Positions 36,501 through 51,500 of a DNA stretch of 64,000 nt are shown here, one piece after another. Each line of letters starts with the position of its first letter. Positions within the stretch are counted from its first letter, which is position 1. The position numbers were made by a program, and so were the translations under genes. Source of the stretch: Atriophallophorus winterbourni (taxonomy: Eukaryota; Platyhelminthes; Trematoda; Plagiorchiida; Microphallidae); the NCBI GenBank assembly GCA_013407085.1, contig JACCGJ010018339.1, positions 96,363 through 160,362 on the forward strand, in the 5' to 3' direction. The notes beneath the pieces are model-generated. The model did no database searches and was not told the origin of the DNA. It saw nothing but the letters and a program-made list of their open reading frames with translations.

Positions 36501-39500
36501 TCGTTTTTTACGGAAGTTAGGAAAATTAAGAGAATGTTTTGTTTCCTTAACAGCATATTAAATCAGACAGTTCCATTCTATGCTTTTATAGTTTATCATC
36601 AGTCATCAATGCATCAGTAAACGCAACTGACATTTCAAAGACAGACAGTCACGATTGAATTACACCTTTCATGCAACAGAGAAGGGTGGAGACTTGCCAA
36701 GTTACACGTGTCCATCGCGCTGAGACTTGACCTTAGTTGGGCGTGACGGTTTGTGTTCCTCCATGACCCATTGAGCTATGCTGAGTGGTGCTCCACGTGC
36801 ACCTTCAGAGCCACTCATACCGGGCAGGTCAATAATTAAAGGTCAGACGAACACAGTCTCAAGCCTACCCGCTGCCTTGTATGCCTGGCTTATCAGCCAA
36901 AGACTTTGTTCGAGAACTGTAGTTGTTCTCCTGTCTACGCATTGGTGAACTGGCAGTATCCCACCCCGCATGCAACCCTGGCTATAACTAAAAACCTACT
37001 CTACAGTGCATCGGCCGTCGCCCACGATAAACATATCACTTTGTGAAACCACGGTCCTTTGCTCACATTGGAGCCCTTAATGTCATGATCCTCAGACAGA
37101 TAGGCCAGCAAGCTGCATTTGGCTTTTACCTTAGATCGTTTAATTGTTGATGTTTGCTGTATATCAGAAACGCGCGTATATGAGTCGTTTATAGTGACAG
37201 AACTTACTGCCCCAAACCTTTTGACTCGTTACTTTATGCGCTACTCCGGTGATTCTGTAGCTGCAGTTTCAGGACAGGCAGGTGTTGGTATAGTGCAGAA
37301 TTCACATGCCGAATCCCATCTCATTGATTGGATTAATTTTACTAGCAGTTATACTAGCCACTAATATTAGACCCAACTGAAAATCTTTTAATCTGATGAT
37401 AATGATGATGGGGAACCGGGCATATAAACTGGGTTGGCGCGAGGATGAGTAGAGATATCAACAAAACAGCTTTCTTGTATACAAAGTTATACTTGCATGC
37501 CACTGTTACATAGGGTTCATACAACGTACCACGGTGTTCAAACACAGAATCACATAGTGATTCCTGGTCAAGCACTCAAGGCGCTTATGGATGACCAAAG
37601 CAATGTGTTGCTCACATTCCCTGCACTTACACCACTCATCATTTTAAGTGGTGTGTAAGTGCAAGGAATGTGAGCAACACATTTGCTTTCTTGTGTCTTT
37701 GACTGTCGTGCGTCATAGCAAGCTTTGCAAATCAAATCAAATCGCTTGACTCAAACATCAAATAAGAGGCTTACAGCATGACGGCCACCAAACACGGTTT
37801 TATTACATTCTCAGGCGTTACTAGCCGCGTAAATATCGGACCGCCCCTTCATCCCGAAAGACGGACGCACGGATTTGAATGGTTACTAGCTTAGATGCAA
37901 CGCAGCGGTTTGGCCATCCTACTTTCCCATACTTTTGATTGTATTTGACAATCGAGGAAACGTCCCAAGTTGAGTGACGTGCAAAATCCCCAGGTATATC
38001 AGAACCCAACGAGGATTTGTCAACAAAAGCGGTAATGTATTGAGGCAATCAAATATAGTAAAAACATACCTCAATTATTGGGGTTACCCGGGTTAAAATC
38101 CGGGTCAATGTCAAAACAATATCGAGTACGCACCAAGTTACGTACACGAGTCAAAATCAAAGCCAAGTTCAAATGTCCGAATGTCCCACGCGATCGAGAT
38201 TACGACAAATTGCGTGCAGCAAATCAAGGTCAAAATAAGCAAAAGGGTCCATAAAGCGATAGGGTAATGACAGGTCAGAAAAGCAGTGTGGAAGATGATA
38301 TTGACGGAACAGAAAGAAACAACACATACTTGTTTTCAAAATAGTTAAGTTAAGAAGTCAGTGGTCTGGCATCTGCAAAACGTCACTAAACCAGCTGATC
38401 TTTATTTTTTAATGGAAAGTCTCATTATTGTTGTGCATTCAATGCTTCCAGCTGAGGTCTAAATGACAGAAGTCATCGGTCGTTGAACACTTGAATATAC
38501 CGGATGTGCTTTTTCTTTAAGGTAACTTTCGCACCCATACAGCAACACAACCCGAATTATCGCTCTCTCTGCTTGTATAGTAGTGTCAGTCGTTTTTACG
38601 CAACATACGATGATGGTTTGGAAAAATTACGGTCTCCTCAGATATACACACCTAAATTCCGTCCTCTACGACGAAGATTTATCAATACCACTACTCTAAT
38701 AGTTGGAATGAATTGAGGTTTCTACTCCTGGTTTTCAAGTATTAAAGTATGTTGTTTGATCTATAAATGTATTACTGGGTTCACCGCATTCATTACATTC
38801 GACTCGTAGTCTGATACCATCTCCAGGCCAACTGTTCCCATCTTCCTGTTTCAGTCGGAGAAAAAGTTACTCGAATTAATCAACCAGAAGGATTACGATG
38901 TTTCCAGCCTGTTTGTCACTACCCCCGTGAAGCGCCATCGAACGGCGGGTCAGTTACCGAATCTTCCTTCCGTGTCGTCTGCAATATCCAGCTCGGTGAA
39001 TTCGGTAGCCTCCATTGTGGCTTCGCAATCAGGTGTTCAACCTCCTTCATCCACCACCAGCGCGGTTGACGCTCCCAGTGGGGATATTCATCCCGACCGG
39101 TCGCACAGTGTCAACATGACCGAGAGTACGTCTCTTGTAGGACTTTACTCGGAACTCCGAACTTTCCATCGTGACAATCGGATTGAGGTAGAAAAGTTTT
39201 ACCTCGACGTAAGTTTTTGCTCATTGACATTGCAGCATTTTTTGCACTTTCACCATCGGCAGTTCAACCCGATTGATTTGTTATGCTTTTCGTGATAGTT
39301 TTGTTCCATGGATTATATTGTATTTGTTACACTTTGTCGTCCAACGTATCGGTGCTACAACAAATTCGAGTTTTCGATCATAAAATTTTCTTGTGCAACC
39401 ATTTGTTTTATACTGCCAATCGATAATAATACTTTAGAATTTACGCTGCTAAACACTAATTTGGAACCCACTTGTGTGGTTTGTTTGTGGCATGCAGTAA

Positions 39501-42500
39501 CTGACCTTTATGCACGATGCGCAATCGTGCAGTATGTCTGTGCGGTGCGGCTAACATCGGGCTAAATTGGTTGGCCACCGTTAGTGAGCTGCATGCTGAA
39601 ACACGCTGGAGTCTCACTACCATTTCTTTTTCTATTCCCCACTCATATCTGTCTAGACCTAGGCAACTTGACAGTATCTTAGCTCACGTGCATTCTCTGA
39701 CTGTGCGGCACTTTGCCTTAACCAGGTTTGTGCTTTCATACATACATACATTATGCACTAGCTCAGCCTAAATTTCTAAGCCCTTTATTTGTCAACGTTC
39801 GACATATCTGGTATCCTAACTTCCAATATTTATGCGTTTTCTGATTTTCGATTCATTAATCGCATCGGTTTTGAAGATCAGCCGGGCCATCAGATTTTGC
39901 AGTCAGTGTAAATTTAATGTTTTGGAAATTTAAGGGATTCTGGATTGCTTTTGGGGACAAGTGCATTTTGTTTTTTATAACAAATAGGTCGCGTCATGAA
40001 TGCAATCATACTACTTATAATGCTTATCTATACTTCCACAAATTTATCGCTTAACAGTGAATCGTGCTTCAAACAATGCTTTGTTTTCCAGTTAATCATA
40101 CGACGTAACCCAGTACTTGCCCGCCTAAGTATTCCTACAAATCAGGCAACCCTAGCAAATTTGTAAATGAGGATTTATCCTCGAGTTCACAAATAATTGG
40201 GTTTAGCACAAAGTCAGATCGGCGTTCGAATGTCAAGTCACGGATACGCATACCCGATGAGCGGCAACAACCGCGAAACCGGTCGTGTGCTTCCGTCCTG
40301 ATTTTTGAACGTCATATACGTCATATTAATAAAAAATCTGACTTTAAACAAAAATCAACCTTATTTAAGTTTCACGAAGACTAACAGTTTCGTGCTGAAA
40401 TGAAAACTCTCTGCGCTGTGGCAATCGAGTGCGCTCTGCGAATAGCCTTTCTAGCTTAGCCAGTTTTATTATTTTTCACGAAACTTTTCGAGGCTGTTCG
40501 TTCGATTTAAACCAAATGTGATATTCTCCCAGTTTATTCGTAGCATAACGTAACAATGAACAATGAAATTTTATCCTACTTATGCTCGCCTTACCGTTAC
40601 GCAATAAATTTGAGCCAACCCGTTGGCCCTCTGGTTTTTTGACCATCTGCTTTCTGGAATGTTGGGGCTGATAACGCTGTGTGATTTTTGCTGTTCCTTA
40701 CTTGTCCTACGGAATTGATTTGAAGTGACGTATTAAAGTGAATATTTGAATAACTGAACTGATGTAGAGTAAACCAAAATGGATGATACCTTCCCAATTT
40801 TAAGTTCCTGCGTTGTTAATTATGGCACAACATTTCCTGTCCTGTTATTCGTTGCGCTTTATCTTCAGTTGCTCGCCACAGTATCTGTCTTCAATCCTAT
40901 GCTGGAGGATGATCCAATTTCGTTTCTGTTTATTTTACTCAAGTCTGTTTAGAATCATTCGTGACCGCCTTCAGACAATTGCTAATCATTCCCCTTTCCT
41001 CACTTGCTCCCAGTGTTTTACACGCTATACGGAGGAAATCCACAAATGCCATGTTTTGCAAGCAAAAGCTTCCGAGATCCGAAAAGCACTCAATTCCGAA
41101 TCCAATTCTGTTTTCACCGCACTCAAACTTGGGCATCAGGTGTTACCTACAAGTTCCGAAAGTCTTCGATCTCCGAAACACGCCACGCAGATTTCTCCGC
41201 TGTCAAAATCGAGTGGCATGTTCAACTATCCGTCACCACCACCACCGTCTAAGGCCCCGCCGTCTTGCGGGGGCCAAGCCTCTGATGGTAACAAATCTGC
41301 TACCCTGATACCACACACAGGTCGTCGTGTGCTCAGAGTTCCCAATGTGGGGAAGCCAAAACTGTTTGGAGGGACTATTGACGAATACGTGGCAGCCACC
41401 AATGATCCCATTCCACCCGTTCCATTATCTTGCATGCGAGCGATCGTCAGACACGGTACGCACTCCACGTTGAACCCTTTTCCTTGTACCACTTTAACCA
41501 CGTGATTAATGTGCGAACCAGATTCTCGTTCAATATATTTTCATGAATCTCCGTGCAGCATTTATGTGCTGTGTGGCTAATATCGTGCTAAATTGATTGG
41601 CCAACGGTAGTGAGCTGCATGCTGAAACACGCTGGAGTCTCACTACCATTTCTATTCCTCCTTCATATCTGTCTAGGCCTGGGCAACCTGACAGTATTTT
41701 AGCCCACGTGCAGTCTCTGACTGTGCGACACTTTGCCTGGATCAGGCTTGTGCTTTCATACCATACCATGAATCTCCGATTGCAATACAGTACTTTTGTA
41801 ATGAACAAGGAATGCTGTCTTAAATCGATTCGCCAACGGCAACGATCTGCGTGAGGAACACGCTAGAATCTCATTGCCATTTTAACTTTCTCGTTTGTCT
41901 AGACATGTGCAACCTGACAGCGTGTAAACCCACGTAGCATGTTTAGAAATTCTGATGTAGCTTGGTTTCGTGAGAAGCATTTCACAACACAGGAAGGCAC
42001 TGAACACTACTAGGGATCACTTTACTTCGTCAACTAAATTTTCAGCACTTAACTTTACATACCCATAAATTTAACTGTGTGTGCTAATATCGTACACCGA
42101 TAAAAATGTTAGTGGGACTGAGAATAGTTTACCGAACTCGGTCATCTCAACGTAAACTTGATGAGTTCAAATTATTTTGTGGGTTAAATAATCACTAACG
42201 TCAGTATACAGTCTTTATTATAGTAAATAATATCGAGGAATGCTAGAAAATAATCGTACAACTGTTCTTATTTAAAATTCTTTTAGATTGCTCCGATTTT
42301 CCGTTCCGTATAATCTTGAAGTGTAAAGAGTATTCTAGCGTGTTTAACACTTTAAGTCAAGTTGCAACTTTATCTTTTTGTATGACCCTGTGCTCGTTCA
42401 CGAAACTTGATTGAATGCATGTTCCATTTGAGGTGTAGGCACCTCATCTCAGTTTATTTGCACTTACTCTTCTATAGAATCCGTAGCTATTTAAGTCCCA

Positions 42501-45500
42501 CCCTTCCCCATCTTTTAGGGTTTTAGTTTTCTCCATTTTTGCATGGCAGTTAAGCATTCGGTACACGCCACCGGTGTAATTCTATCTCTGATGTGGATGA
42601 CCATCTTTTGGTCGGAAATACAATGGAAAATTTTATTAGCCATACTCACCTTAGTCACTTCATTCGTCACCCATTTTAAAATGCGATCGATGAACTAACA
42701 TTTTTGCCGGGAAAATAAATGTTTGCCCGCGGATTCTGAGAAATCATATTAATTCACAATTCCATGTCTTCTTGGCAATCTACGCCTTACCTTGGGGATC
42801 GTTGCCTTAAAATCAAGCTATCCTTAAGCAGAAACTCGTAAGCATCTAGCGATGACCGTCTTTACGGACCATTCCATCTATTAGAATTCATCTTTTCGAT
42901 GTTTAGACTTATGTTTACATTGATTCATCCCACTTACTTTACGTTGCATTCACCTCACCCGATACGTAGCATTATCACTTGCAAATCAATCCAATTCTCT
43001 AAACAATGGTTGAATTAGATTGCTTCTTTTGTTTTACGCCCAGAAATAAATTTTTTTAGCAAAACATACTTCTGAATATGTTATCGAAGATCATTGTTTC
43101 TCACTTCGGCCAATTCATGATAAACGATTTTATGCTTGACATCTTGAAAGTTCTCATTGCGTGCGTGTAGAATGATTAACAAGTCACTGTCATATGCGTT
43201 TACTGAAAAAATATTTACTCCAGCGTTAAAGACTAAAGACGAGAACGTTTTGACAAACGTAATGAGCTTGCGTTGGACGTTTTCTTTTGTCCTATATCGT
43301 TGCAGGCCCTATTAATAGTTTTCCTTTAAACCATTGAACCTTGAACAAATACTGAAAAAAAAACGTATCTTCATGCAGTGCCCAGCACCGTGTTGTTGTC
43401 CACTTTGCCGAATTGTGCCACCTCATTGTATCATCCTTTCGCTCGCTTTTTGTTCTTTCGAATTTCATCACAAATTCCCGTTTTCATTTATCCAGGAATG
43501 CACCAACGTGGTATTTTCCGCGTTTCAAGTATTCAAACAGAAATCGAGCAGTATAAAACCGCTTTCGAACACGGCGAAGATCCTCTGCGGAATTTAACCT
43601 CTCCGAAGGATGTTCATCTGGCCTGTAGTCTCTTGAAATTATACTTCCGTAAACTGAGCGAGCCACCCTTTCCGGCTACCATTTTCTACAGCCTGATCGA
43701 ATGCGCACAAACAAGTAACCGGTTTCACTGTAGCTTATTGATTTGCTTTTAGCGGTATTCTTTCGCCACAATTCTCGTTGTATCAAACGACACCAGTTTG
43801 TTGACAGATTATTTCGTGATTATTTGGCTTTCTGTGGAATTCACTATCACACGATATTGTGAACGCTCCTACGATCCGTGGTTTCAAATCGAAACTGGTT
43901 GCTTATATCAAAGTGCACTCCACTATCAGCCATGTATATTGACCCCTTATGAATCCACACAAACCAAACACCTCAATGTAATTTTGATTGCATCCTCCGT
44001 ATTTTTATAGCTGTCATCCAATAGTACATGTAAAGCGATTGCTTTTTTCTCCGTAAAATCTTGATTGTGGAAAATGCACACAGTTTGCTTATCCAACTAC
44101 AGCTCACACATTTTATCTGGAACTCTTATCTGGAATTCGAAATTTTTATTTTTTATATTATAGCCTAGGAATTTACCCTAGAGTGTGTATGCATATCCAA
44201 GCGTCCACATTTTCTCCTAATAAATTGTTAGTTCAGCTTAGATTCGGCCAATCCGGGAATCGATGTCATGTTTGGTTTTTCACACCCGTTCTGAGTCCTT
44301 ATCGGACCTAATTAATCATAAAGTAACGCATATTGAAGTGCTTTCTAGAGCTGTTCTACAGATCATGTTCATCCTACTACGTCAGGGCGTTCTACGCTGG
44401 TTGGGTACAGAATGAAAAATGGTCGTATTCAAAAAGATCTACTCTATAGCGAGCTGAAATCTGGAAGTCAACCTTTTGGCAGACCGCACTTACGGTACAT
44501 CGACGGCATTGACCCTACGAGTCGGGAAGAACTCGCTCTTGACTGCTCAGTTTGGAGGCATTGTGTAAAGCGTCATGTGCCAGCTGGGGAAGAGCAGATA
44601 GTGTTCTCGTAGATCACGGTGTCAGCGTGCAAATGTCGCCGATCGATCGAGTATTGTCTATCGCTGTGATCGCTGCGGGAGAAATTGTTCCTCCCGAATC
44701 GGACTGTTTAGTCATTCGCTGTCGCTACAGAGCATGAAACCATCATGTGCTTGTGATTTTCGTACGACATTGACCGAAGGAAATCGTTTACAACATCCGA
44801 TGATTACTTTTATTATAAAATGCATTATTTTATTTCTTGCGTTTCGAGATACCCATACTACAGCGTAATTTGCTATTTTTCTTTGTGTTTTAACACCTTT
44901 GCTCACATCCGCTATACACCTCCAACGAAAATATGGTCATTTACTGCTATTTTACCATACTGGCTTACTCGTCTCTTGGCAGAAACTGCAGGGACCGTGC
45001 AGAGCTAATGAAACCTTGTCACAAACAACATAGTTAAAACTTGATCTGCCTAAATATCTCCGTGTTTTACTCGTAACGATTTTTTCGTCCCCCCGGTAAC
45101 ATGCTGTTGCCTTTTCCTCCGAGCAGACACCGAATCCGACGAACCAGCACGTCTTGTCCGCCCGATCATCATCAGATATCTGAGCCGACCCGTGTTCATC
45201 GTGATGCGATTCTTATTCGCTTTTCTCAATCAGTAAGTCGACCAGACGTAAAGCGTGGGATTTTTGTGTATCTTGTCTATTTTCTGTCTCTTTTGCATTC
45301 CAACCACTCGTTAAGTGTTTACCGTGCTGGCGTCGAATTACTTAATCATTTTCATACCGATTTGTTTCATTTCATGTGAATGCATACATACACAAATGCA
45401 AAAATGTGCAGCACATATTTACTGCGTAGGTAGGGCTGTGTAAGATTACTTGTAGCCGATAATGAGCTCTACGCGCGGTCATAACGAACTATCCCTACCA

Positions 45501-48500
45501 TGTTTTCTCAAACCGAGAACAGTGACACTGGCTGGCTCCAGGCTCGAGATTTTATACCGGGATAGTTTCACTAACTGAACCACAGGAGGCAACAGACTAG
45601 TGCTCGAAAACCGTTTTGACGCGAAGCCAGTGTATTAGGTCTGGAAAAGCATCCTCCTCTGTGGGATACAGGATCGCTGAAACGGCTTGAGAACTAAACC
45701 ATGACTTAAAAGTGCAACGTACGATTCCATATTCAATTTACCGTTACACAACACCCTCTGTGCTGTATTCAGGCCTATCTGCTTAAATTTTAGACCTAGC
45801 ATAGTGCTGGCACGTTACATATATCATATAACCAACTTCTTTGTGGTCAGCCGCTCGAAGCTAAGCGGGTGAGACACTTAACGATCGAGCTCATCGAATA
45901 CAGTCAGGTTTTGTAGAACGTTTTGTATCCCTGCCCTGCTCAGTCTCTGGTTGTTTACAGTGCTCTCAATGTGTACAACTGACTACACTTCCTACTGAAC
46001 TGATTCTAATCTTGTGTTCCTATACCCTACTTTGTTTTTTTATTTTACGGTTGCCAATCAAATTACTCACAAGAATGGCCGATTCGTATGTGGCCGAAAC
46101 CCTGTAAATGATAAAAAATTTGTGGTCTTGACTTTTTTGCAACCTATAAGAAAACCCGTTACGGAGTGAAGCACACCGGAGATAGTTCTAGATCAATAAC
46201 TTCTGGCGTAACAGTGAAATATCGACCGAAATGTTTACCGGCAGCTATAAAGATAATCATGTTTTTTATTTGGTACGAATGTGCAATCGTGCAGTACTTT
46301 GTGCTGTGTGGCTAACATCGTGCTAAATTGATTGGCCAGAGGTAGTGAGCTGCATGCTGAAACAAGCTGGAGTCTCACTACCATTTCCTGTTCTTTTTCT
46401 TCATCATATCTGTCTACCCCTGGGCAACCTGACAGTATCTTAGCCCACGTGCAATCTGTGACTGTGCGGCACTTTGCATGGATTAGGCTTGTGCTTTCAT
46501 ACCATACCATACCGGAGCCTGTGATACCATTAACGGGATAAACGCTTAAAAACTGGGAGAGCAGTATATTTTCGATTCACACGAGAGCGTTTCAATTTTA
46601 TTAGATGGCTGTAAGTGTATAGTAATTTTGTTGATCCCCGTCCTTTCTCCAATTTTTTTCTCTCCATCCACACGAAAGCCTCCGCTTGTGCACAGATAAA
46701 CAAGAATTAAGCCTTTTCAAGTCGTTTTTACATGTGAAAGTTTGGCCGTCAACTATTTTATTCCGGTTCACACCAGTCAACCCGGTCTCATGATAAACGT
46801 TCAGGGTTCATTTCTACAAGATACACATCGAATAGCCTCAAAAATACAGAGATCATTTGCAACAAAACCGCCCATTGCCCAGGCACCGGGTGCGAACAGT
46901 TAGAATTTCTTCACCTTATCTCATAATCGATTGTTCAATGATATTCGAAATCCACGCTTCAAACGCAAAATTTTACTTCATTAATTGTTAATTTGCTTTC
47001 TTGAAAAAATTTGCAATTTGTGTTACCCTGATGCCTCATTCCGAATCCCAACACCTTTTCCTAACTACACAACAAGCATGATTAAAACCTTGACAAATGA
47101 TCGTTTTGGTTGAACGCAGCAAAGACTCTGAAGACAAGTTCATGCTTGTTTGTTTTTAATACACTCGCATTTCGGCTTATCTATGCATTGGCCATCATTC
47201 ACTGCAACCATCTTCATTTTATTCGCGATTCTAACCTTGCTCTCCATAGCGTGACTTCACATTTTGACGAGAATTCGATGGATGCACACAATCTGGCTGT
47301 TTGCTTTGCGCCCAGTCTGATGCCGGTGCCCATCGATCGCAGTCAAGTTCAATTCCAAAGCACTGTGATTGGCCTCGTGTCCACCTTCATCACTCACCAT
47401 CAATTGATCTTCGATCCACTTATCCCCGGGCCCGTGTATGTTAAAGTGGAAGTGGCTGAAGATGATCACAATACCATTCCAGACATCGTGGCGACCGTTC
47501 CGTCTTTCACGATTACCGATGACCAAACTGAAGGCAATGTCAATCTCAGTCCAGCAGCCATAGCGAATTCCATGAAACTCGTAGTACGAAGACCTAATTT
47601 CAGGGATTCCACAACCAGTATTGGGACCAAAAGCTCCAGTCTAAAGTGAGATATCTTACCTTTAAATTTCATCTCATTTTCTTTGTTGTTGTTGCTTGTT
47701 GTCCGCAGCGTAGTTTAACTTGCTCTCCCAAGTCTTCTTTCCTACTCGTATGAAAGAAAAGTATGAAAACACAAACTTGGATCCAGACACTACCAGCCGT
47801 GGATTGCTCGTTGTCCCAGATACCGTCGAGTTGCTTACGTCTAAACATGCTTGAGCGAAATATCACTGAGACTTTAGCGTGTTTCCGCATTCAGCTCGGT
47901 ACCGATGACATATCAATTTGGCACGTTGTTACCTTATTAAAGAAATTCCTGACATTCAACAAATTACCCAATCTACTTGAACCCAATACTTCAACCACCA
48001 CCCTGCATTTATTGCCACCGACGCTCAACATAATGTACAGCTCACTGCCAATCTCTCTGCCATGATCGATCATCAGCATTTTATTTACGGTTAGACATCT
48101 TTAGCTCAGGTGCAATTTTATCATATTGCGTTGCACTTCCTAACCCGTGACTTCGCCTCTATTTTTTATCGTCTAGCATCATATACACAGATACTTGTTG
48201 TTGGCACCACAAACCCAGTAATTACGAGCCGTTTAGGAATCTTGCAGTACATTATTAACATCTACCTCGCCTTCTGATGGAATCGGCTTTGTCTGATCAG
48301 ATTCCAGGTGTCAGTGAGCACTCAGGTTCCCTAAGTGAATCAATATAGTTATCCAAGTCAATGATAGTTATAATGTTCAAACCTTTTGGTCACCGTCTGC
48401 TCATAGCAAGTATCTTTAAACCCAGCTAAAGCGAGCACAATAAATTCTTCACATGTGCCTCATTCTGATTTACATGTATTTGCAAGTAGTACAAGATAAA

Positions 48501-51500
48501 GACGCGATTTTGCACGATTAAATTGTGCACGGTATCGTGATACACCATAAAGCAATCTTGTTAACCACTTGACATTTTTTCGCTTATCTACGCCTCACAT
48601 TGTAGCTTGACAGCTCGGGCAAATGAGCTGTGACTTCGTTCTATCATCAAGGTCCATGTATATACCCAATTTATTAATTTCATGTGAAGTGTCATAACGA
48701 CATGATGCTGCCTTGTGATTTCTCAATATTCTTCAGACTATCTGGATGCGCTTCACTGTCTGGCTGCATATATGTATGTAAACTTGTGGTGCTCAAAAAG
48801 GGAACCTTTTTTCTCTCTACTCAGTGATTTGCTCGATGTCGACCAACCTGCAGTGAGAGCTGTTGGCAATGCCTTGGAAAAAGAATCCGATAATTCCTGT
48901 GATGATCTCCGGTCAATTTCCGACAGTGATGGTGAGTCCGTCCGCTAAGTGACTGATTTATTCCCTTATTTTGAGAACGAAGTGTGGTATAAATTTGAGA
49001 AATTATGCCAGCCTTAATTCCCCATCATAATTATGAGAAACTTTTACTCTGCAAGTTTTGATAATCGCTGCTTCCCCACCATCATTGGTGTTTGCTGGCA
49101 TCATCAATGTACAAAGTTAATTTGCGTAGACTTCGGTGGTTACGTATCGTATTGCGAATAGGAAATCATCGATTTCCTAACGCGCTTTTGTTTGCCACTC
49201 CCAATTAAGATCCAAGGATGTCACGACCGGAGCGGTTTCGAGGATAAGCTCCCAATTCCAAAAATGTTCTAATGGCGCGCATCTCATATAGTCTCTGACA
49301 ACCAAGTCCAGCTCCTGGCCTGCACGCGTGGTCCTGTGTGACCCGGCGGAACTGCTTCTACTGAGAGAAGGGGCGAAGGCAACTGACTGGCGCCTCAAAA
49401 CCAGCTTGCTTCGGGCAGGCGGAGCTCGTAAGTCCATGAAGGCGATCCACCTAGGGGAAGGAAAACCCTTATCTCAAACCCTCACTGCCTTATGGCTACA
49501 TCCAATCATGGAAAATGCTTTAGGAGTCAACCTCGAGTAAAAAACCGGAGCCGGAGTCCCGTTAGGCAGTCCGAATTTGTATTCAACTTCGTCCTGCCAA
49601 CTGCTGCGACGGCATCGCTGTCCAAACGTAGCCTAGATGTTCCTTTGATTCCGGTGGTGTCGTGAAGAGGGAGCAAGCGCAACAGCTAGTTCTCTATATT
49701 GAACTGCACCAATGGAGAGGACACTCCATTCCGTTTCTGTGGGTAATAGCACGGGAAGCAGCAGATACCGGTTAAAAGCTATGGCTCGACTGGCTGCTTC
49801 CGGCGGTGGGAGAGATTTTCAGGTCTCATTGGACGTCTACCGCCCTCATTAAGCTTGGTAGCCCCCAGTCAATAAAATACTGTCTCACCACGGTCTGCTA
49901 TTCTCATACATTGCGATTAGGAATCAACCGATAGCAGACTGTATTGTTCCGCACCAGCTGTGATTAACAATCAGCCTAAGAGGCTTAATATCGACGTGGC
50001 TGTCCTGCAAGAGACGCGATTGTCAGGCACTGGTATGCTAACCGAAAGCGATTACACTTTATTGGAAAGGAAGGAGTTCTGATAAGCCTCGACTGCATGG
50101 AGTTGGGTTTGTCGTGCGAAACAGTCTACTAAAAGCAGAAGCGGGAGCGAACGGATTTGGACTCTAAATCTGAAATGCATCACTGGTACCATTACGTTGG
50201 TCAACGTTAATGCACCGTCGACCTCTGCGACGCATGCTGAAAAATACGCTTTTTATGATGACCTCACAGCAGTCCTCAAAAACGTGCCACAAAACTGTAG
50301 TGGTATTGGGTGATTTCAATGCCAGAGTTGGTGTGGGTTACACTAATGAAAATGGACATTGCCTTTTAGAAATGTGTACACGGTTCCGTCTTCGTGTCAG
50401 TAACACTTTCTTTCAAACAAAACCACAGCATAAAGTCTCTTGGAAACATCCTCGCTCTAAGCATTGACATCAGCTTGATCTTATTCTTGTTAGGCGCACT
50501 AATATAGGAAGCGTGCTCCTCACCATATCATATCAAAGCGCAGACTGCGACACTGATCATTCACTGGTCTGTATAAAACTGAAGCTTCTCCACACGAGAT
50601 TTCACCGCACCAAATTGTCTGCTAAGCATAGGATAGACGTCACTCGCATGTGCGAACCTAATCTAACTGCGAGATTCGCAAAAGCCTTCACAGCCGATTT
50701 CAACAAGACAACCCCACTTGAATCGGCTTCAGAAAACTGGCAATCGATTAAAAGCTGCATATGCCGAGTCGCACTTTCCACTTACAGTCTGAAGAAAGTT
50801 CGAACGAGCGACTGGATCGAAGAAAAAGATTCTGAGATGACTGTTGTGCAGGACGAAAAACGGTCAGCATTCTTGAATTTCAAAAGTATGCCATCAGATA
50901 AAAACTTACGACTTCTAAGAACAGCTAGAAATAAGGTCCAACAGACTGCAGGGCGATGTGCAAATGACTATTGGACTGAAATTAGCCTCAGTATCCAAAC
51001 AGCTGCGGATACTGGAAATTTTCACGGTATGTATGATGGGATCAAGAGAGCCATTGGCCAAACAGACTTAAAACGGCTCCCATTAATTCTGTATCTGGTA
51101 ACCCGATTGTCGACAAAACTCAGCAGATGGAAAGACGGGGAGAGCACTTCTCCTCTGTCTACTCTAGGAAAAGTACTGTTTTACCGCATGTACTTGTAAC
51201 TGTCTAGTGTTTGCCGACTATTAAATATCCAGATACCCATCCTACTCTTGAGCTCAATACGGCAACCGACCTCTAAGCGAATGGGAAGGCCCCTGGTGAC
51301 GACGGGAGTTCACATGAGCTCATCAAATGCTGTAGAACTGCATTATTACAGCCTCTTCACCATTTGCTTCTTCAGTGCTTGCAGAGATGTGAGACACAAA
51401 GATCATCACGCTATATAAGAATAAGGGTGATAGAGACAACTGCAACAATTACAGAGGAATCTCCCTTCTGAATGTTGTAGGCAAATTGTTTGCTAAAGTC

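Noticed and set aside
45101..45379. 92-codon ORF overlapping srGAP exon J
   Set aside because: It is in a different frame. The frame fixed by exon I gives the RhoGAP helix instead.
47763..48065. 100-codon ORF in srGAP intron K
   Set aside because: It includes a decayed antisense Rep1 piece and has no family match.
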